The notes beneath the pieces were generated by a model that was not told the origin of the DNA, searched no databases, and worked only from the letters and a program-made list of their open reading frames with translations. The position numbers and the translations under genes were made by a program. A stretch of DNA of 64,000 nt from Choanephora cucurbitarum (taxonomy: Eukaryota > Mucoromycota > Mucoromycetes > Mucorales > Choanephoraceae), in contig JAIWNI010000028.1 of NCBI GenBank assembly GCA_025331435.1, forward strand, positions 124,001 to 188,000. The letters are read 5' to 3'. Shown piece after piece: positions 35,077 through 48,470 of this stretch (positions are counted from its first letter, which is position 1; each line of letters opens with the position of its first letter).

Positions 35077-35355
35077 CATTCGCACAAGATTTTGTTTCGG
35101 ACAATTAAAAAATCTATCATCTTCTTTCTTAAATACTACTCTAATAAACCTTTTGTCATCCATCTAAAACTACTCAAATATCAAAATGCCTAAAGCTAAA
35201 ATCACTACTAAGCGTGGTCCTTACAACGAACGCAAAGATGAAAACTATTGGGGAGTTTTCTATCTCAATCGCGCCGGTCATTCTCAGCGTGAGATAGCTA
35301 GGCTGGTTGAGCTACCCCTTTCAACTGTCAACAGTATTTAATCAAGAATACCCAA
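35077..35355 (+). mobile_element. Tc1/mariner fragment (5' end) inserted in A'
   Basis: Starting at TA (35075-35076), a degenerate terminus CATTCGCACAAGATTTT matches the CAGTGGCACAAGATTTT end of the element at 48300-49842. It runs into the transposase start MPKAKITTKRGPYNERKDEN (35186 on) and the helix-turn-helix HSQREIARLVELPLSTVNSI, then a stop. The rest of the element is missing. It preserves the frame that is broken near the start of the 48-kb copy. Confidence 0.85.
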
Positions 35356-35499
35356 AGCTTATTTATGCATTTCTTTATTCGCTCTTCATACAGCTAAATG
35401 ACACAAGAAGTGTAAAATGAAACAACAGACTTGCGACACCCGTTTTATACAACACCATTGCTGACTTTGTAGTTCCTCTCTTTTCTTTTCTTTTATCAA

Positions 35500-36450
35500 C
35501 ATATTAAACAATGATATTCCAACGGGCATTAAATTCAACAGATCTTACTTGTGCCTAAAATTTGACTAAAAGCATCAAAAAAGATGTTGGTTTACTATAT
35601 CACACTGATGCTTAGAATTCACAATTAAAAGCTGCTGTTCGTTTATCAGACTTTGTGATCTTTTTTGCACAAGCATTACTTTTCCTCGCACCAGATGATA
35701 TTCCTATGGCCTACTATGATGTATTCCGCCTCTCTTCATTGCACATATGTCCTAGATTGATGTGAGAATTATGTTTGTGGGTGTATTTCCTTGTACAGAA
35801 GAACAAAGGCGGTAGTTGATCTGGATTTCATACATTGGCAGATACTTGTCGTTTTCGTCACTATAAAGTCTCTTTTTTCTCTCTCTCTTATCAGTCTGAC
35901 GACACTCTACTTGGGCTACAGAAGCTTTCTCTTATCGTTAACCTTGATCTTCTTGAGTCCAGAATTAGCACATTTCATTTATCACAGACCAACAACTGCC
36001 AAACAAGAAAAACGAGTGGTATTTGTTTATTGATAACTTCGATCACTGAAATCATGATGCGAACAACTATGAAAAGCAGCTTCTTTTGTGTACTCGAACA
36101 GATGACCTTAAAAGTAATGTGACACATATACTTGACACCATTACATCAATAACTATATACTAATTGCCATTCGCTATATAGTTATATTGTTGTCAATGCA
36201 GTTGACCGTTTTTCTATAGATTGAGTACCTCAAGAGGTGCAAGAAAAGAAAAGAGAGAGAGAAACCCCATAGGCAATATCTCAACCAGAATAAGGTAGTT
36301 GATTGAGAGAGTGCACGGGTTATGTTATACAACACTCTCCTTTTTCATGTCAAAATGAAGATGAATCTATGCTTCCAGCAAGACTAATGAAAGGCAGAAT
36401 AATGAAAAATGGTATGAAAACCCTTGTATTTTAAATAAAAAGTACTTTTC
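35500..36450 (+). repeat. Diverged repeat upstream of B3
   Basis: This is the homolog of 27960-28860 upstream of B2, for example around AAGATGTTGGTTTACTATAT, TTCATGCATTGGCAGA-like segments and the shared GATTGAGAGAGTGCACGGGT near the right end. It is non-functional as coding sequence here. Confidence 0.65.
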
Positions 36451-36489
36451 TTCTTTTCTCTTTATTTCTAATTTTTGTTATGGTGTTCG

Positions 36490-37578
36490 CTTCAAAATGT
36501 ATCTAATGGTCAGTACATGGCACATCCACACACAATCGTTAGGTTATATGTCAAAATGCCACTCCAACTTTCTAACATAAAAGCATAGTTGGATAAAAAA
36601 AACCAGTTACGGTCAACATACAATTGATCAAAAGCAAGACCACTCATCTTGAGCAGCAAAATCAGAAAACTCTGGCAGATTGTTTAAAGCTTATCTCCTT
36701 CAAGCTGCTGGAATCCTTCGAAACGTTGACAAACACACACAGAGAAGTGTGTACTAAAGTAAGTTTTCTAGGCCATACAAGAAACAAACATCAAAGAAGA
36801 ACAGAAGGCTAACATTGTCTGTTTGCTGCGTTAGGTTATCCATATCGAGCATCGCTAATTCGAGCAAGAAGGTGTATTCTGACCAGTGTCAGAAGCGTCT
36901 TCCTTTGATAACCATAAAGTCGCCCTCTTCTCTCTCTTCCAAGTAAGTGAACTACTATGTGTAGTATAACATGTTTACTAACAAGCTTCATACCGATAGA
37001 CGCGATAAAATGGCAGAGTGGGAAGATGATGAAGAGTAGACCAAAAGAAAGAGAAGAGGAAGACAACGAAACCATCATCATATCATTTTCTGATGGTGGT
37101 TGTGAACACTGTCTTTGCTTAGAGGAGTCCAAGGACGGCAGCTCCCTTAGTGATGAAATCGCCCAAGATTCCAAGAGCCTCAGATGTACCAAGTCGTTGT
37201 ATGCCTACAACTCCTCGCTCAGAAATAAGCTGATGTGGTCGATGAATTGGAGTGGTAAGGCCATACATGAAACTACAATGATTCATTAATACCAACTGTA
37301 AAATAGGTTACAAGGGCGACATTTACTACATGGCCAAGCATGAAGGAGTTGATGTTGTTATGGCAGGTGCACACTTGGCCCTTCCTGCCAAAGCCTGTGA
37401 TGTTGAAATGCAGAAGGATACACTCATTGGGCTTTATAAATTCAAGATAATAATAAGAAATTCTCAGAAGAAGAGAGACTAGCAAAACAATATGCAATAT
37501 AAGAGCAAATGATTTCGTATGATCATTCACTTGCCGTCTCTTTTACTGCATCTGAAGAAGTCGATACCCCGGTCTAGC
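36490..37578 (+). pseudogene. B3: deleted PD-(D/E)XK-like family member
   Basis: Pieces match B2 in order: exon 4 region (from about 36596), exon 5 start (36835), the intron before the acidic exon (36943-37000), a shortened acidic exon, and exons for the C terminus (37307 on). There is no MITE. A stop follows the acidic run (GAAGAGTAG near 37040), and an internal deletion joins the SEND region directly to EESKDGSSL, removing GRRRD. The nuclease-like Asp is therefore lost. It ends near GTCTAGCATAGCCC, like B1 and B2. Confidence 0.8.
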
Positions 37579-39480
37579 ATAGCCCTTAAATCTGTAAATA
37601 AGATATTATTCTTTTTCCCTGTAAGCTAGGCAGTTAATAAGAAAAATAAGCCGAAGCGCTTTAGAAATGCATTTGCCAACTTCTTCCTCATCCAACTTGA
37701 AGCGTTAATTATTCATATAATTATCTCATCTTGAGCATTCCAAAATAGAATACGCTTTGTTATGTCATTCTAAATCAGCTCCAAGAAATCTTTTATACTT
37801 GCACAGAACGTTGGTTCAAGTTTCTATTTAACTCTGGTAGCAAGTAAACCTGAAAAAAACGCTAGCATTTGTTCAGGAGGTAACTTTGTGTCAAAATGGT
37901 TAGCCATGAAAGTTGATAGATACGAACTATGATGCCAAGTACTTTGCTCATAGAGTTTACTCGCTTTCTACCTTCTTGCCCAACGCCAAGCTTGTATAAG
38001 CGTTTTAAAGAGATTGGAGCGATACAAATTAAAACCAAAGTTTTCATAAAGTTTCTCTTTTCTTTTTTGCTTTGACGTTTTTCTGTGCATTCAGGACCAC
38101 TTTTACAACTATATTTATCACGGATAAAGCATAATTCATGAAGAAGTCAGCTATAATCATTTTCCAGAGAACTTCGTACATATGAGCATAATTTATGTTA
38201 AATACATATCTGGCATTACTAAGAAGCTTGGCGCAACGCCTATGTTTTTTTTTTGCTCGACTAAAGCAATAGTTAGCTGATCTCACCTTATAACACCATA
38301 CAGACAGCTTTAAAAGATGCAAAAAGATTGAAACGTTTGACAATGTCAACTTTTTTCTTAAAATGGTGGTTATCCACTAATAAACAATGTTTTTTTTTTT
38401 TATCTCGAACACAAAGAAAATTGTAAACAGAAAGCCACTATTCTTTTTAGAAAGAAAACTAATGAACATATCTCTGTAACTGTTCTTTCAGTCATTGTCT
38501 GCTTAACCCATCGTGTTCTAATAGTGACGACAAATGCGACCGCATGTCAGATGAGGCTATCTTTATTATTTTTCTCACATCTTTGCTTCTTCATTTCTTG
38601 GAAAACAACTGAGTAATCTATTTCGTTCGTAAATACTCTTGAGCAATACATATCACCCCCTTCTTTATTCTAAATGTATATACTCTGTCTGACTAATTGG
38701 TCTTGAAACAAAAACTGACATACCCACTGATAAGAATTTGGGGAAGCGAACGATATTAGCATTCCTAAACTTTTATTAGTAGAGCCATATGAAAGGCCCG
38801 CTAAGAACTGCTCCTAGACATGTTTCTGTATGTTTTCGTAAGTCAGGTAACAAGCCATGAATGAGAAATAAAAAAAAACCGGCCTGTATTTATGATAGTG
38901 TTTTGCAAAAGAAAGTATATTTTATCGGGACTGATTCAAGCTGAACTTGAGATTAAAAGAAAGGTGTAACCTATAGATAGAAGATTTCGATTTGCAATTT
39001 CATTGGCTGATTTATTTTTCTTTTTTCAGCATAACTTGGGGATCAAAAAGGTAAAGTGACCCTTTATTTCACTTTCCCTTGTTTTACAAAGGAAAAAAAA
39101 TTACATTCGTGTGAAAAATAAAGGTTATTTCCCATAACAAAATAAGTTTATTTGTCTATACTGTTTTTTTTTGTTAACCAAATGAAGATAAACCGAGTGA
39201 AAGAAAGCCCAAATCAAAAACTTGCCTTTAAGTGATATCTTTATCTAGATCATTTATGCGTAGTATATCTGTAAGGTTAAAAGAAATCCCACCCAACTTC
39301 ATGGGGATATTCAATTTGATTGGATTAAATCAGAGTTACTCATTTGTCAATTTGAAGCAATTCGATGATCTCTTGTTACACACATCATGATAATTTTGTG
39401 GAGATTTTTTCGCATAATTTGTTTATATTGAAATAAAGTGATCCTTTTTTCTTTCTCCCTATTTTCTTTTCTCTCTCTCT
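37579..39480. other. Intergenic stretch before the permease gene
   Basis: No gene or RNA was recognised. The last about 50 bp before the permease start are strongly CT-rich, as is common for leaders in this window. Confidence 0.5.
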
Positions 39481-39501
39481 CTTTTCTGCCCAAGTAGTAT
39501 A

Positions 39502-41388
39502 ATGACCAAGAAGGGACAAGAAGCATTTACAGAATATCATTCAAAAGATGAAGTTGTGGTTGAATACAACGATGTTGAAAACTCTTTGCCTTATGGCGAT
39601 GATCCTGACTTTGTTCCTCCAACAGCAGAAGAACTGAAGCAAGTGATACGGAAACTTGATCTTCGTATCATTCCATTCTTGGGTCTCTTGTATCTTTGTT
39701 CATTTCTGGACCGAGTGAATATTGGTAATGCTAAATTAGCTGGTATTGTCACTGATCTCCATATCAGCCCAACCGACTACAATTTGGCTCTTTCTATTTT
39801 TTTTGTGGGCTATGTAAGTCATACATTCAATGGGTTTTTTGGGGTACTCTCTAACAGACATTTTTTTTTAGATTATTTTCGAAGTACCCTCTAATATGAT
39901 TTTAAAGAAGATTGGTCCTAGTAAATGGATTCCTATTGTCATGATCTCATGGGGAACTGTGGTAAAGTTAACTAGTGTTTCTTGTTCAATCACTTTATTG
40001 ATTTTCTTTTGGGTATGTAGATGGCTGCAATGGCTGCTTGTAAAAACACTGCAGGTAAGTTTAGGTTTTTGTTTGTTTTGTGTGCAGCACAACTAAGATC
40101 GTCCTTTCAGGTCTTTTGGCTTCCCGTTTCTTTCTAGGTATTACTGAAGCAGGTTTATTCCCAGGTGTCATTTTCTACCTTACCTTATGGTATACCCGTG
40201 GTGAACAAGCAACTCGGGTTGCCTTGTTTTTCGCATGCTCTACTTTAGCTGGTGTAAGTTTGTTTATTTTTTTTTTTGTTTATTTTTCTCATAAACTTTT
40301 TTGTGTATAGGCATTTGGTGGTGTGTTGGCTTATGGTATTATGCAGATGGATGGTATTAATGGTCTTCGTGGTTGGCAATGGATTTTCATTATTGAAGCC
40401 ATTCCTACCCTTGTCTTGTCGATTGCTGCTTACTTTTTCTTACCTAACTTTCCAGAGAATTCAAAATGTAAGTTGGGTAACCTATCATTACTGTTATTCT
40501 AACTTCTGCTTCAACCTTAGTCATCAATGACAGAGAACGTGAGATCATTATTCATCGTCTACGCAAAGATGCTGGTCCCTCAACAGAAACCATTTTCTCA
40601 TGGAGACAATTCAGAGCCGCATTTACTGATTACAGAGTCTATGTTCATTCACTCATCTATATCTGTGGTTCCACACCTCTTTACAGTCTGAGTTTATTCT
40701 TGCCTAGTATCATTCAAGGCATGGGCTTCACTGATCTTCGTGCTCAAGCCATGTCTGCACCACCTTATGCAATTGGTAAGCAATGTCCACTGAATAATGA
40801 ATCGATAGAAACTAACCTTATTTGTCAGCTTGTGTTTTTACTGTTCTTGTGGCTATGCATGCTGATAAACAGCGTGAAAGAGGTCTTCATGTGGCCATTC
40901 CTGGTGCTGTTGGATGTATTGGTTATGCTTTACTCTATGCTCTCCGTCATCAAGGTGCAGTACCTATGTATATTGCTGCCTGTATTACTGTCACTGGTGT
41001 CTTTGCGTAAGTAGTCTGCTTCATTCCATGGATTTCATGTTGACCTTTTTGTTTCTTTAGTCATATTCCTGCTATGCTCTCATGGTTTACAAACAATATT
41101 GGTGGACATACAAAACGTGGTGCAGCTACTGCATTTATTATTTCCATTGGTAATGTAGGCGGTGCAATTGGTGGCCAAATCTATCGTGCGGAAGATGCTC
41201 CACTTTATGGAAAAGGAAATCTGGCGTGTATGTGTCTCATGGCTGGTGTCACCATCATCTCTATTCTCTTCAAATTAAGCTTGATGCGTGAAAACAAGAG
41301 AAGAAGTGAGCTTTCAAAGGAAGCATTTGAACAAGAAGCAGCCAGCCAAATCTGTGATAGACATCCTGGTTTTAGATACATGACCTAA
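39502..41388 (+). CDS. MFS permease, allantoate/anion:cation symporter type
   Basis: This is a plasma-membrane transporter of the Dal5-like ACS family, which imports organic anions, vitamins or ureides by proton symport. The substrate cannot be told from sequence. Eight exons give 498 aa: 39502-39813, 39872-39961, 40021-40054, 40111-40253, 40311-40467, 40521-40775, 40829-41006, 41061-41388, all with GT-AG introns. The first membrane segment contains PFLGLLYLCSFLDRVNIGNA, the family's TM1 motif. SRFFLGITEAGLFPG marks TM4 and WYTRGEQATR the following loop. Twelve membrane segments are plausible. The C terminus ends HPGFRYMT, typical of the family. Length is normal and no break is visible. It converges on the gankyrin gene with about 117 bp between stops. 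Confidence 0.92.
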
Positions 41389-41505
41389 ACTCTCCCCCTC
41401 CTTTATTTTATATGTGTATTTATTTGTAAAAAAAACAAACCTACTCTCTTATAATCAAAACTACCTCTTTATTTATTTTAACCCTAATAAAAGAAAATAA
41501 CATAA

Positions 41506-41785
41506 TCATGATGTTGCTGAAAGGATGAACGACTTTACTTCTTTTGTTGGGCATAAATCAATAGGGGATTGACTTTGATTGTTTAGGTTATCCAGATTTC
41601 CATTATGTTCGATTAAATAAACAGCACAATCCCCATGTCCTTCTTCACAAGCTAAATGCAGAGGTGTATTTCCTTCAGCATCTTTAGGATTCACTCTTGA
41701 CTTATATGCCAATAATAATTCAATCACTTTGATATAGCCTCCCATAGCAGCACGATGTCTAATGATAATAGGCTGAATAACCAAA

Positions 41786-41853
<68 letters not shown>

Positions 41854-42569
41854 ATAGAATCACTTACAATGGTGTTTGTTTGTATTTGTTGATTTGATTG
41901 ACAGGAGCTTGGTGTTCTAACAACAATCGACAGATCTAAAAGAGGGATGGTCAATAAGAACAGTGAGAAAAAAAATAGCTTTTTTTTTAAAAAAAAAAGA
42001 GACTCACGTCAACACGATTCTTTGAAGCTGCATAATGCCTAATACATCTGTGAGTTTATCAGAGAATGAATGGATTGAGTAATACTTACAAGGCGGATTG
42101 TTGAGTCTCGTTTTCTAATAAAGCATCAGCACCTTTTTCCAAAAGTAATCTGACAACGTCTGTATGACCAGCAGAGGCTTTTGAATTTTTTGGGACACAT
42201 TAGAGTCTTATTCTTTTTTTTTTCTGATAAAGAGCATTTACCTGCAATGATAAGTGGAGTCCAAGCAGCCTTAAACAATATAAGCAAAAATCCTTTCTAG
42301 CCTTCTTTCTCTTTCTTACCTCCTTATCTTGAGTATTGACTGAAGCACCCTTATTGAGCAAATAGTCTACAATATCCTTATGACCACCCGATGCTGCCCA
42401 ATGAAGAGCGTTACGACCATCCTACATAAGTTGAATTAAGCACGGTGATGACACGTTTCGTTTTTTATTTTACTTCGTCAAATGAGTTCACTAGACTTGC
42501 ATCTGCTTCTGTCATTTGTTGAACAACAAAGAGTTTTCCTTCATAGGCTGCTTGAAAGATGGTCAACAT
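41506..42569 (-). CDS. NAS6: Gankyrin/Nas6-like ankyrin-repeat protein
   Basis: This is probably the proteasome assembly chaperone that binds the Rpt3 ATPase of the 19S base. Seven exons (minus, 5' to 3') are 42474-42569, 42320-42421, 42242-42269, 42090-42177, 42008-42038, 41868-41935 and 41506-41758, joining to 221 aa, close to the usual 226-231. About six ankyrin repeats are seen, with motifs such as NALHWAASGGHKDIVDYLL, ASAGHTDVVRLLLEKGAD, ALHYAASKNRVDICRLLLEH and NTPLHLACEEGHGDCAVYLI. The AASKN phrase and overall order match gankyrin better than generic ankyrin proteins. Intron 6 contains a long TG/CA microsatellite. The exon 7 acceptor is TATCATTAG at 41759, which restores the LHRAAMGG repeat. 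Confidence 0.88.
41790..41851. repeat. (TG)n microsatellite in a gankyrin intron
   Basis: About 31 uninterrupted TG dinucleotides lie in the sixth intron of the gankyrin-like gene, on the transcribed strand as (AC)n. It is likely to be length-polymorphic. Confidence 0.97.
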
Positions 42570-42599
42570 GTTTATGTATACAAGTAAAAATACAAGACT

Positions 42600-44500
42600 T
42601 GAGTAGACTGAATTTTTCTTTTTTTTTTTAACCAAGTCGTCTTCCTTATTTGGATTCTATGTGTCCTCCTATATGATATAAACATATCGACCACAATTCA
42701 AGAAGCCATGTATGAGGATAACATAAGAAGCTTATTTCAATAGAATGAAAGTGAATTTGCTGTGTCTGAGTATCTTGTTAACTACGTATTATCTTATAGG
42801 CTCTGATGTGCTAACTGAATGAATAAAGCTGGTCTTGTGTAGTGAATCAAAGAAACAGTTGAGTTTGGGATTAGTTGACTATTTCTGTATCTGTGAGTTT
42901 GTATAGCCTACGGTAGATTTAATAGCCTGATTAGATCAAGGTAGTTAGAGTTGAGACATGTAATCGAGTACAAACTAAGATCTAACTAACTTTGTAAAGG
43001 CATGTATAATAACTAGAATGGAAGGTGACTAATAACACTTTGGAGTAAACAGTGTCATTAGTAAATGCTCACCCCGTTAAAGACATAGTATAGCTTCAAA
43101 AAAAAAAGATCATTCAACATGTTCCTTTACCGTAAAGTGTACTTGAGTGAGTTTCACCTTCTTTTTCCTTTTCTTATGTATCCCTTTTCTCTTTCTCTTT
43201 CTCTTTCTCTTTCTCTCACATACTGAATTGTTTAAAAGTACCACAAAGAGATGCATTATCAAGCATTATAAATGAACTGCATTGGTAGTATGCAATGGGT
43301 TCCAAAGAAGCTCACTTTCTATATGAACACATCGCAAGAACCTCTTTTTTTGTGTCTTGTATGTATGAAATACAATACAGCCTATTATTATTTTTTTTTA
43401 CTACGTGGTCATGATGAAAATAAAGGAATTCAAAATTACAGAAGCCGATGACCAAAAAGAAATGTATTGATGCTTCCCTCGTGGTAGAGTGCCTTTTAAG
43501 AAGAAGGAAATTAGGGTATGCACTGCAACAAAAAAAAAGAAAGATGTCTCTACAATTGGTAAAGAAGTATACACTCTTTATACCATAGATTGAATTGGGT
43601 GCAAGTGAAACAATTGTGCCAAAACAATAAAGTTCAGAAGTTTGTCTACATAAAGAGACTGCATAAGAGTTTATTTTGGGGGAAAGAGGGGGGGTGCTTC
43701 TGTTGTAGATAAGACAAACTTGTTGAAGAAAAATAGTGATTTAAGAATATTCTGAATTTAATAGACACTCTTCATTTCTTTAGGAAAAAGGGGATTTCAA
43801 ACACTCTAAATTTTGTTGTCAGTCTACTTTCTCCCATTAACCGGATAGTGTTTGTTTTGACTTGAAGCAAGATATCTTTGTCTGAACCAATCATCTCCTT
43901 CATTTGTGCTATTTAAGATTCCGGTCAATTGATTGTATTAAATAAAATGATATCATTTGTTGTTGTTTCATAATAATAAAGATGAACTTGTTCCCCTTTA
44001 GAATCTTTTGAAAAACAAAGTAATTCAACAGCATTGGTATTTATTTTTGTTTTGCTGTAGTCAAGACTTAATTTCAAAAGAGTTAGTTTCGATAGAAAAC
44101 TTGCCTATCACTCTCATATTACACGTGGGCGGCCAATCAACTTGGTTTTACCTGCTCAGTGTACGACATAAAAGCCTTCTACTTCATCATTATATGAAAG
44201 CGTGTAGTACAAGTTTGATGTATCAGCCCAAGTTGTGGCCCAAAATCCATCAAGGAAACCCCATTCCAGTAGTCCCCAGTTACCTTTCCAAAAGGAAGCA
44301 GGATAGAGAACCCTGATTGAATGAAAGGCGGAGTCATGTTGTTAATAAAAAGGTGTCTAACTTGATTTGTATTTCTATTTTTCTTTTAATAAATCACATT
44401 ATGATTGGGGATAAAGAGAATGATTTTTATTATCAAAAAAAGATACACACAACACACAGAATTACAAGAAAGAGAGAGATAGAGTTCTAAAGGTTAAGGT
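42600..44500. other. Intergenic stretch between gankyrin-like and RlpA-like genes
   Basis: A (CTTTCT)n-like tract occurs near 43185-43215, with poly-A and poly-T runs elsewhere. A 102-codon plus-strand frame at 44008-44316 has no recognisable similarity and no supporting signals, so I do not call it a gene. Confidence 0.5.
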
Positions 44501-44508
44501 TGACAACA

Positions 44509-45003
44509 TTAAGCAATGGACCAGGTGATTTTACCGATACCTTTGTTCATGTCACCAACGACTTTCTTAAAGACAACAGGTGTAAGATCGAGGTCACCCT
44601 TCTTACAACCAGGACAGGCATCGTTGATCTTTGAGATAGTAGTACCCTTAGGGCCCTTGATCTTGATCTTCTTTCCACACCATGAGGACTTCTTGCTGGT
44701 GTTACCGTATTGAGCAACATTCAAGGCAACAATGTTGGAGTTGTTGCCTTCTGAAGGTCCACAGGCACCTTGAGAACCACCTTCAGAGGCGGGCAAGAAC
44801 CAAGTAGCAGTGCCAGAATATTTAGCACCACGCTTGCTGAGCTGTGCTCTCTTTCTGAATCGTCTGTCTTCACGGCGAACTGGAGTTTCTTCTGATGAAA
44901 TGATTTGAGGGACGGAGGGAGTTGTTTCTACGACTGGTGCTGCAGTGCTCATGGCACTCATGGCGAGAATGATAGCAGTGATTAAGGAAAGGCTGCGAGA
45001 CAT
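44509..45003 (-). CDS. Secreted RlpA-like double-psi beta-barrel protein
   Basis: This is a 164-aa single-exon protein of the expansin/barwin-related DPBB superfamily (fungal expansin- or loosenin-like), probably secreted and acting at walls or polysaccharides; catalysis is not proven for such proteins. I chose the ATG at 45003 because MSRSLSLITAIILAMSAMST is a good signal peptide. The open frame extends 42 codons further upstream but is a T-rich leader. A pro-region follows with basic pairs (RRFRKR and LSKR) that look like Kex2 sites. The mature part shows SGTATWFLPASEGG, GACGPSEG, the WCGKK strand and NDACPGCKKGDLDLTP, with the conserved Asp before CPGC, and ends GKITWSIA. Four cysteines are present in the mature domain. 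No break seen. Confidence 0.88.
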   Translation of the reverse strand: MSRSLSLITAIILAMSAMSTAAPVVETTPSVPQIISSEETPVRREDRRFRKRAQLSKRGAKYSGTATWFLPASEGGSQGACGPSEGNNSNIVALNVAQYGNTSKKSSWCGKKIKIKGPKGTTISKINDACPGCKKGDLDLTPVVFKKVVGDMNKGIGKITWSIA

Positions 45004-45741
45004 TTTTACTGTTTTAAATGATTGGAATGAAACGACCAGCGCTGAACAACTAAAGTGAAAAAAGAGGGAAAGGAAGTACGAGAATAAGAAAAAAAAAAGC
45101 TGTAAAAAAAAAGAGATTGAAACAAACATGTTTCTTTCTTAAAGCTATTTATACCTCTTTTTAGAGGGGGGCTAAAATAATACACAGATTTGAAACGGAG
45201 AAATGGGATTGTTGACCGAGAAGGGGTAAGGATAGGCTCAGTTAAATAAGTTGCCTATTTAGAAACCATTCAATTGGTAATTCAGAATTCTATGTGCTTT
45301 GACCAACAAAGCATACAGATTCAATGCTTTAGAATGAGCCACCGCCTACTTATTCTCACAAAGAAGGGCATGATCTTTCTTTCTCTTTGCTTATCAGTGG
45401 AATCTGATTGTTTTGAAATACTATTCAATGCTTACTTTAGAAAGTAGGTTTTCCTTGAAATGGTACATTTTCATTACGTGTAACTAGCGGAAGGAGTTTA
45501 AAAAGGCATCCCTTGAAACTTGATGAAGACTACAAACCATTGTTGTCAAAAATAAGGGCACAAAAGACCAAAAAAAGGAGGGGGGTAAATCAGATCAGGA
45601 CAAGTTCATGTCAGTTATTTTCTACTCATTTCTCTGTGAAGAGAATTGCATTTTTCTTTTTTTTTTATAGGAGAAGGAAAGATGCTTATTTCCAGTCATA
45701 TGAATCAATTACGAGAATATACTTAATTTGGGCTTAGAACA

Positions 45742-46285
45742 TTTCTATTCTAGGGAGTAAAAACAAGTGAGTCTGGATTCATATAATTAGAATTATTACC
45801 AGAAGGTGGCAAAGTTTTTGGTTTGTTAGCATAGAAGTCGCCCTTTTTTCTTTTTTCATTGTTCATTCTATAGGGAGGATAACTGACACTTTTTGTTCAT
45901 CATTTCCATAGTCTCTATTCACTCGCTTATGGGCAAATTACCTTTTTTTTTTTGCCCTTTTACGAAGAAATGTAAAACCAATCCATGTTGCTATTTTAAG
46001 AAGATTACTTTATCATATAAAGTAATGCTCATTCGATTTTCATTTGATGAGAGAAGGGGGGGGGTACTCTAAAGAACGAAAGAAAGAAAAAAATAATGGC
46101 AAAACTATTATCTCTCTCTCTCTCTCTATCTAACATAGTTGATTTATTAGTATTCCCAACAAAGAGAGTTGGTTGATACAGAAAAGGGCATGCTTTGACT
46201 TGTATGCTTTTGCTATCTAAAAGAAAAAAGAAAAGAGGAAGAAATAGACTAAATCAATGAATAACTAGTTTAATTAGAACAGAAA
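45742..46285. repeat. 540-bp direct repeat, copy 1 (upstream of CSN5)
   Basis: This is nearly identical to 52023-52566 in the same orientation, with small differences in homopolymers. It ends about 240 bp before the CSN5 start codon. On the minus strand it could encode a short C-terminal exon (ATG at 45866, KRKKGDFYANKPKTLPPSG, stop at 45750); copy 2 has an indel that changes that end. Confidence 0.85.
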
Positions 46286-46528
46286 GACTAAAGTAGTTTC
46301 TCTCTCTCTTTAGTCCTGGGCAAAACTAAGCTTTGCTTTTAATAGCCACCTAGTTTTATTGCTTATAGATATCCCATACTTCCCTTTTAGAATCAATGAT
46401 ATATGCAAATTTTTATCTGAATAAAAAAAATCCATTCATGCTAAACATTTTTTTTCTGCTTCATTTTTCTTTTCTAGAGCAAACACAAGACGCGGCTTTT
46501 TTCTTTATATTTTCTTTTTCTTATCAGT

Positions 46529-47899
<1,371 letters not shown>

Positions 47900-48470
47900 T
47901 CTATGGGTGCGATTTGACAACACTATCCGTTGTGCGAAAGTTGCTATTATGAGCCATCTTAACTATGCTTATGTTTGGACTTTGACAAAGAGGAGGGAAA
48001 AGAAGTGTGTTTGCAGTCAGTTAAAAGAAAAAAGTTGAATGTTCATTCGTATTAAGCTTCTGTAGACACACGCTTTGCTTTCTCATGTCAGCAGTAAACA
48101 ATGTTATCTCATCTTGCTGTTATTAAGAGAGACTATCGCTAGGGACATTAGCGGTTGTTCTGTTTGCCCACTTGCAGTGCGTGTGTGCACTACCTATTAG
48201 ATATATATATATATAGTCGGGTCTAACGTCTAGGTGAATAATGTTCTTTAGCAAGTTACTCTTTGGATTTAAACTTGGAATATTTTTTTCTTCAAGCTAC
48301 AGTGGCACAAGATTTTGGTTCGGATACTTCTTCAAATAAAAAACTCGGCTAACAAGATATGTGAATTCATAGTGATCCTTATCATGCATATCCACTCCTG
48401 AGCTCATCAAACTTTTGTCACAGAATCCTTAACATGTCTACTTTTAGATGTTACAAATAATTTTTTTTAT

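Noticed and set aside
44008..44316. 102-codon plus-strand frame downstream of the gankyrin region
   Set aside because: No motif, no homolog in the window, and no promoter or splice evidence.
45004..45129. 42-codon N-terminal extension of the RlpA-like protein
   Set aside because: It is a poly-T leader read as Phe/Leu/Ser; the internal Met gives a proper signal peptide.
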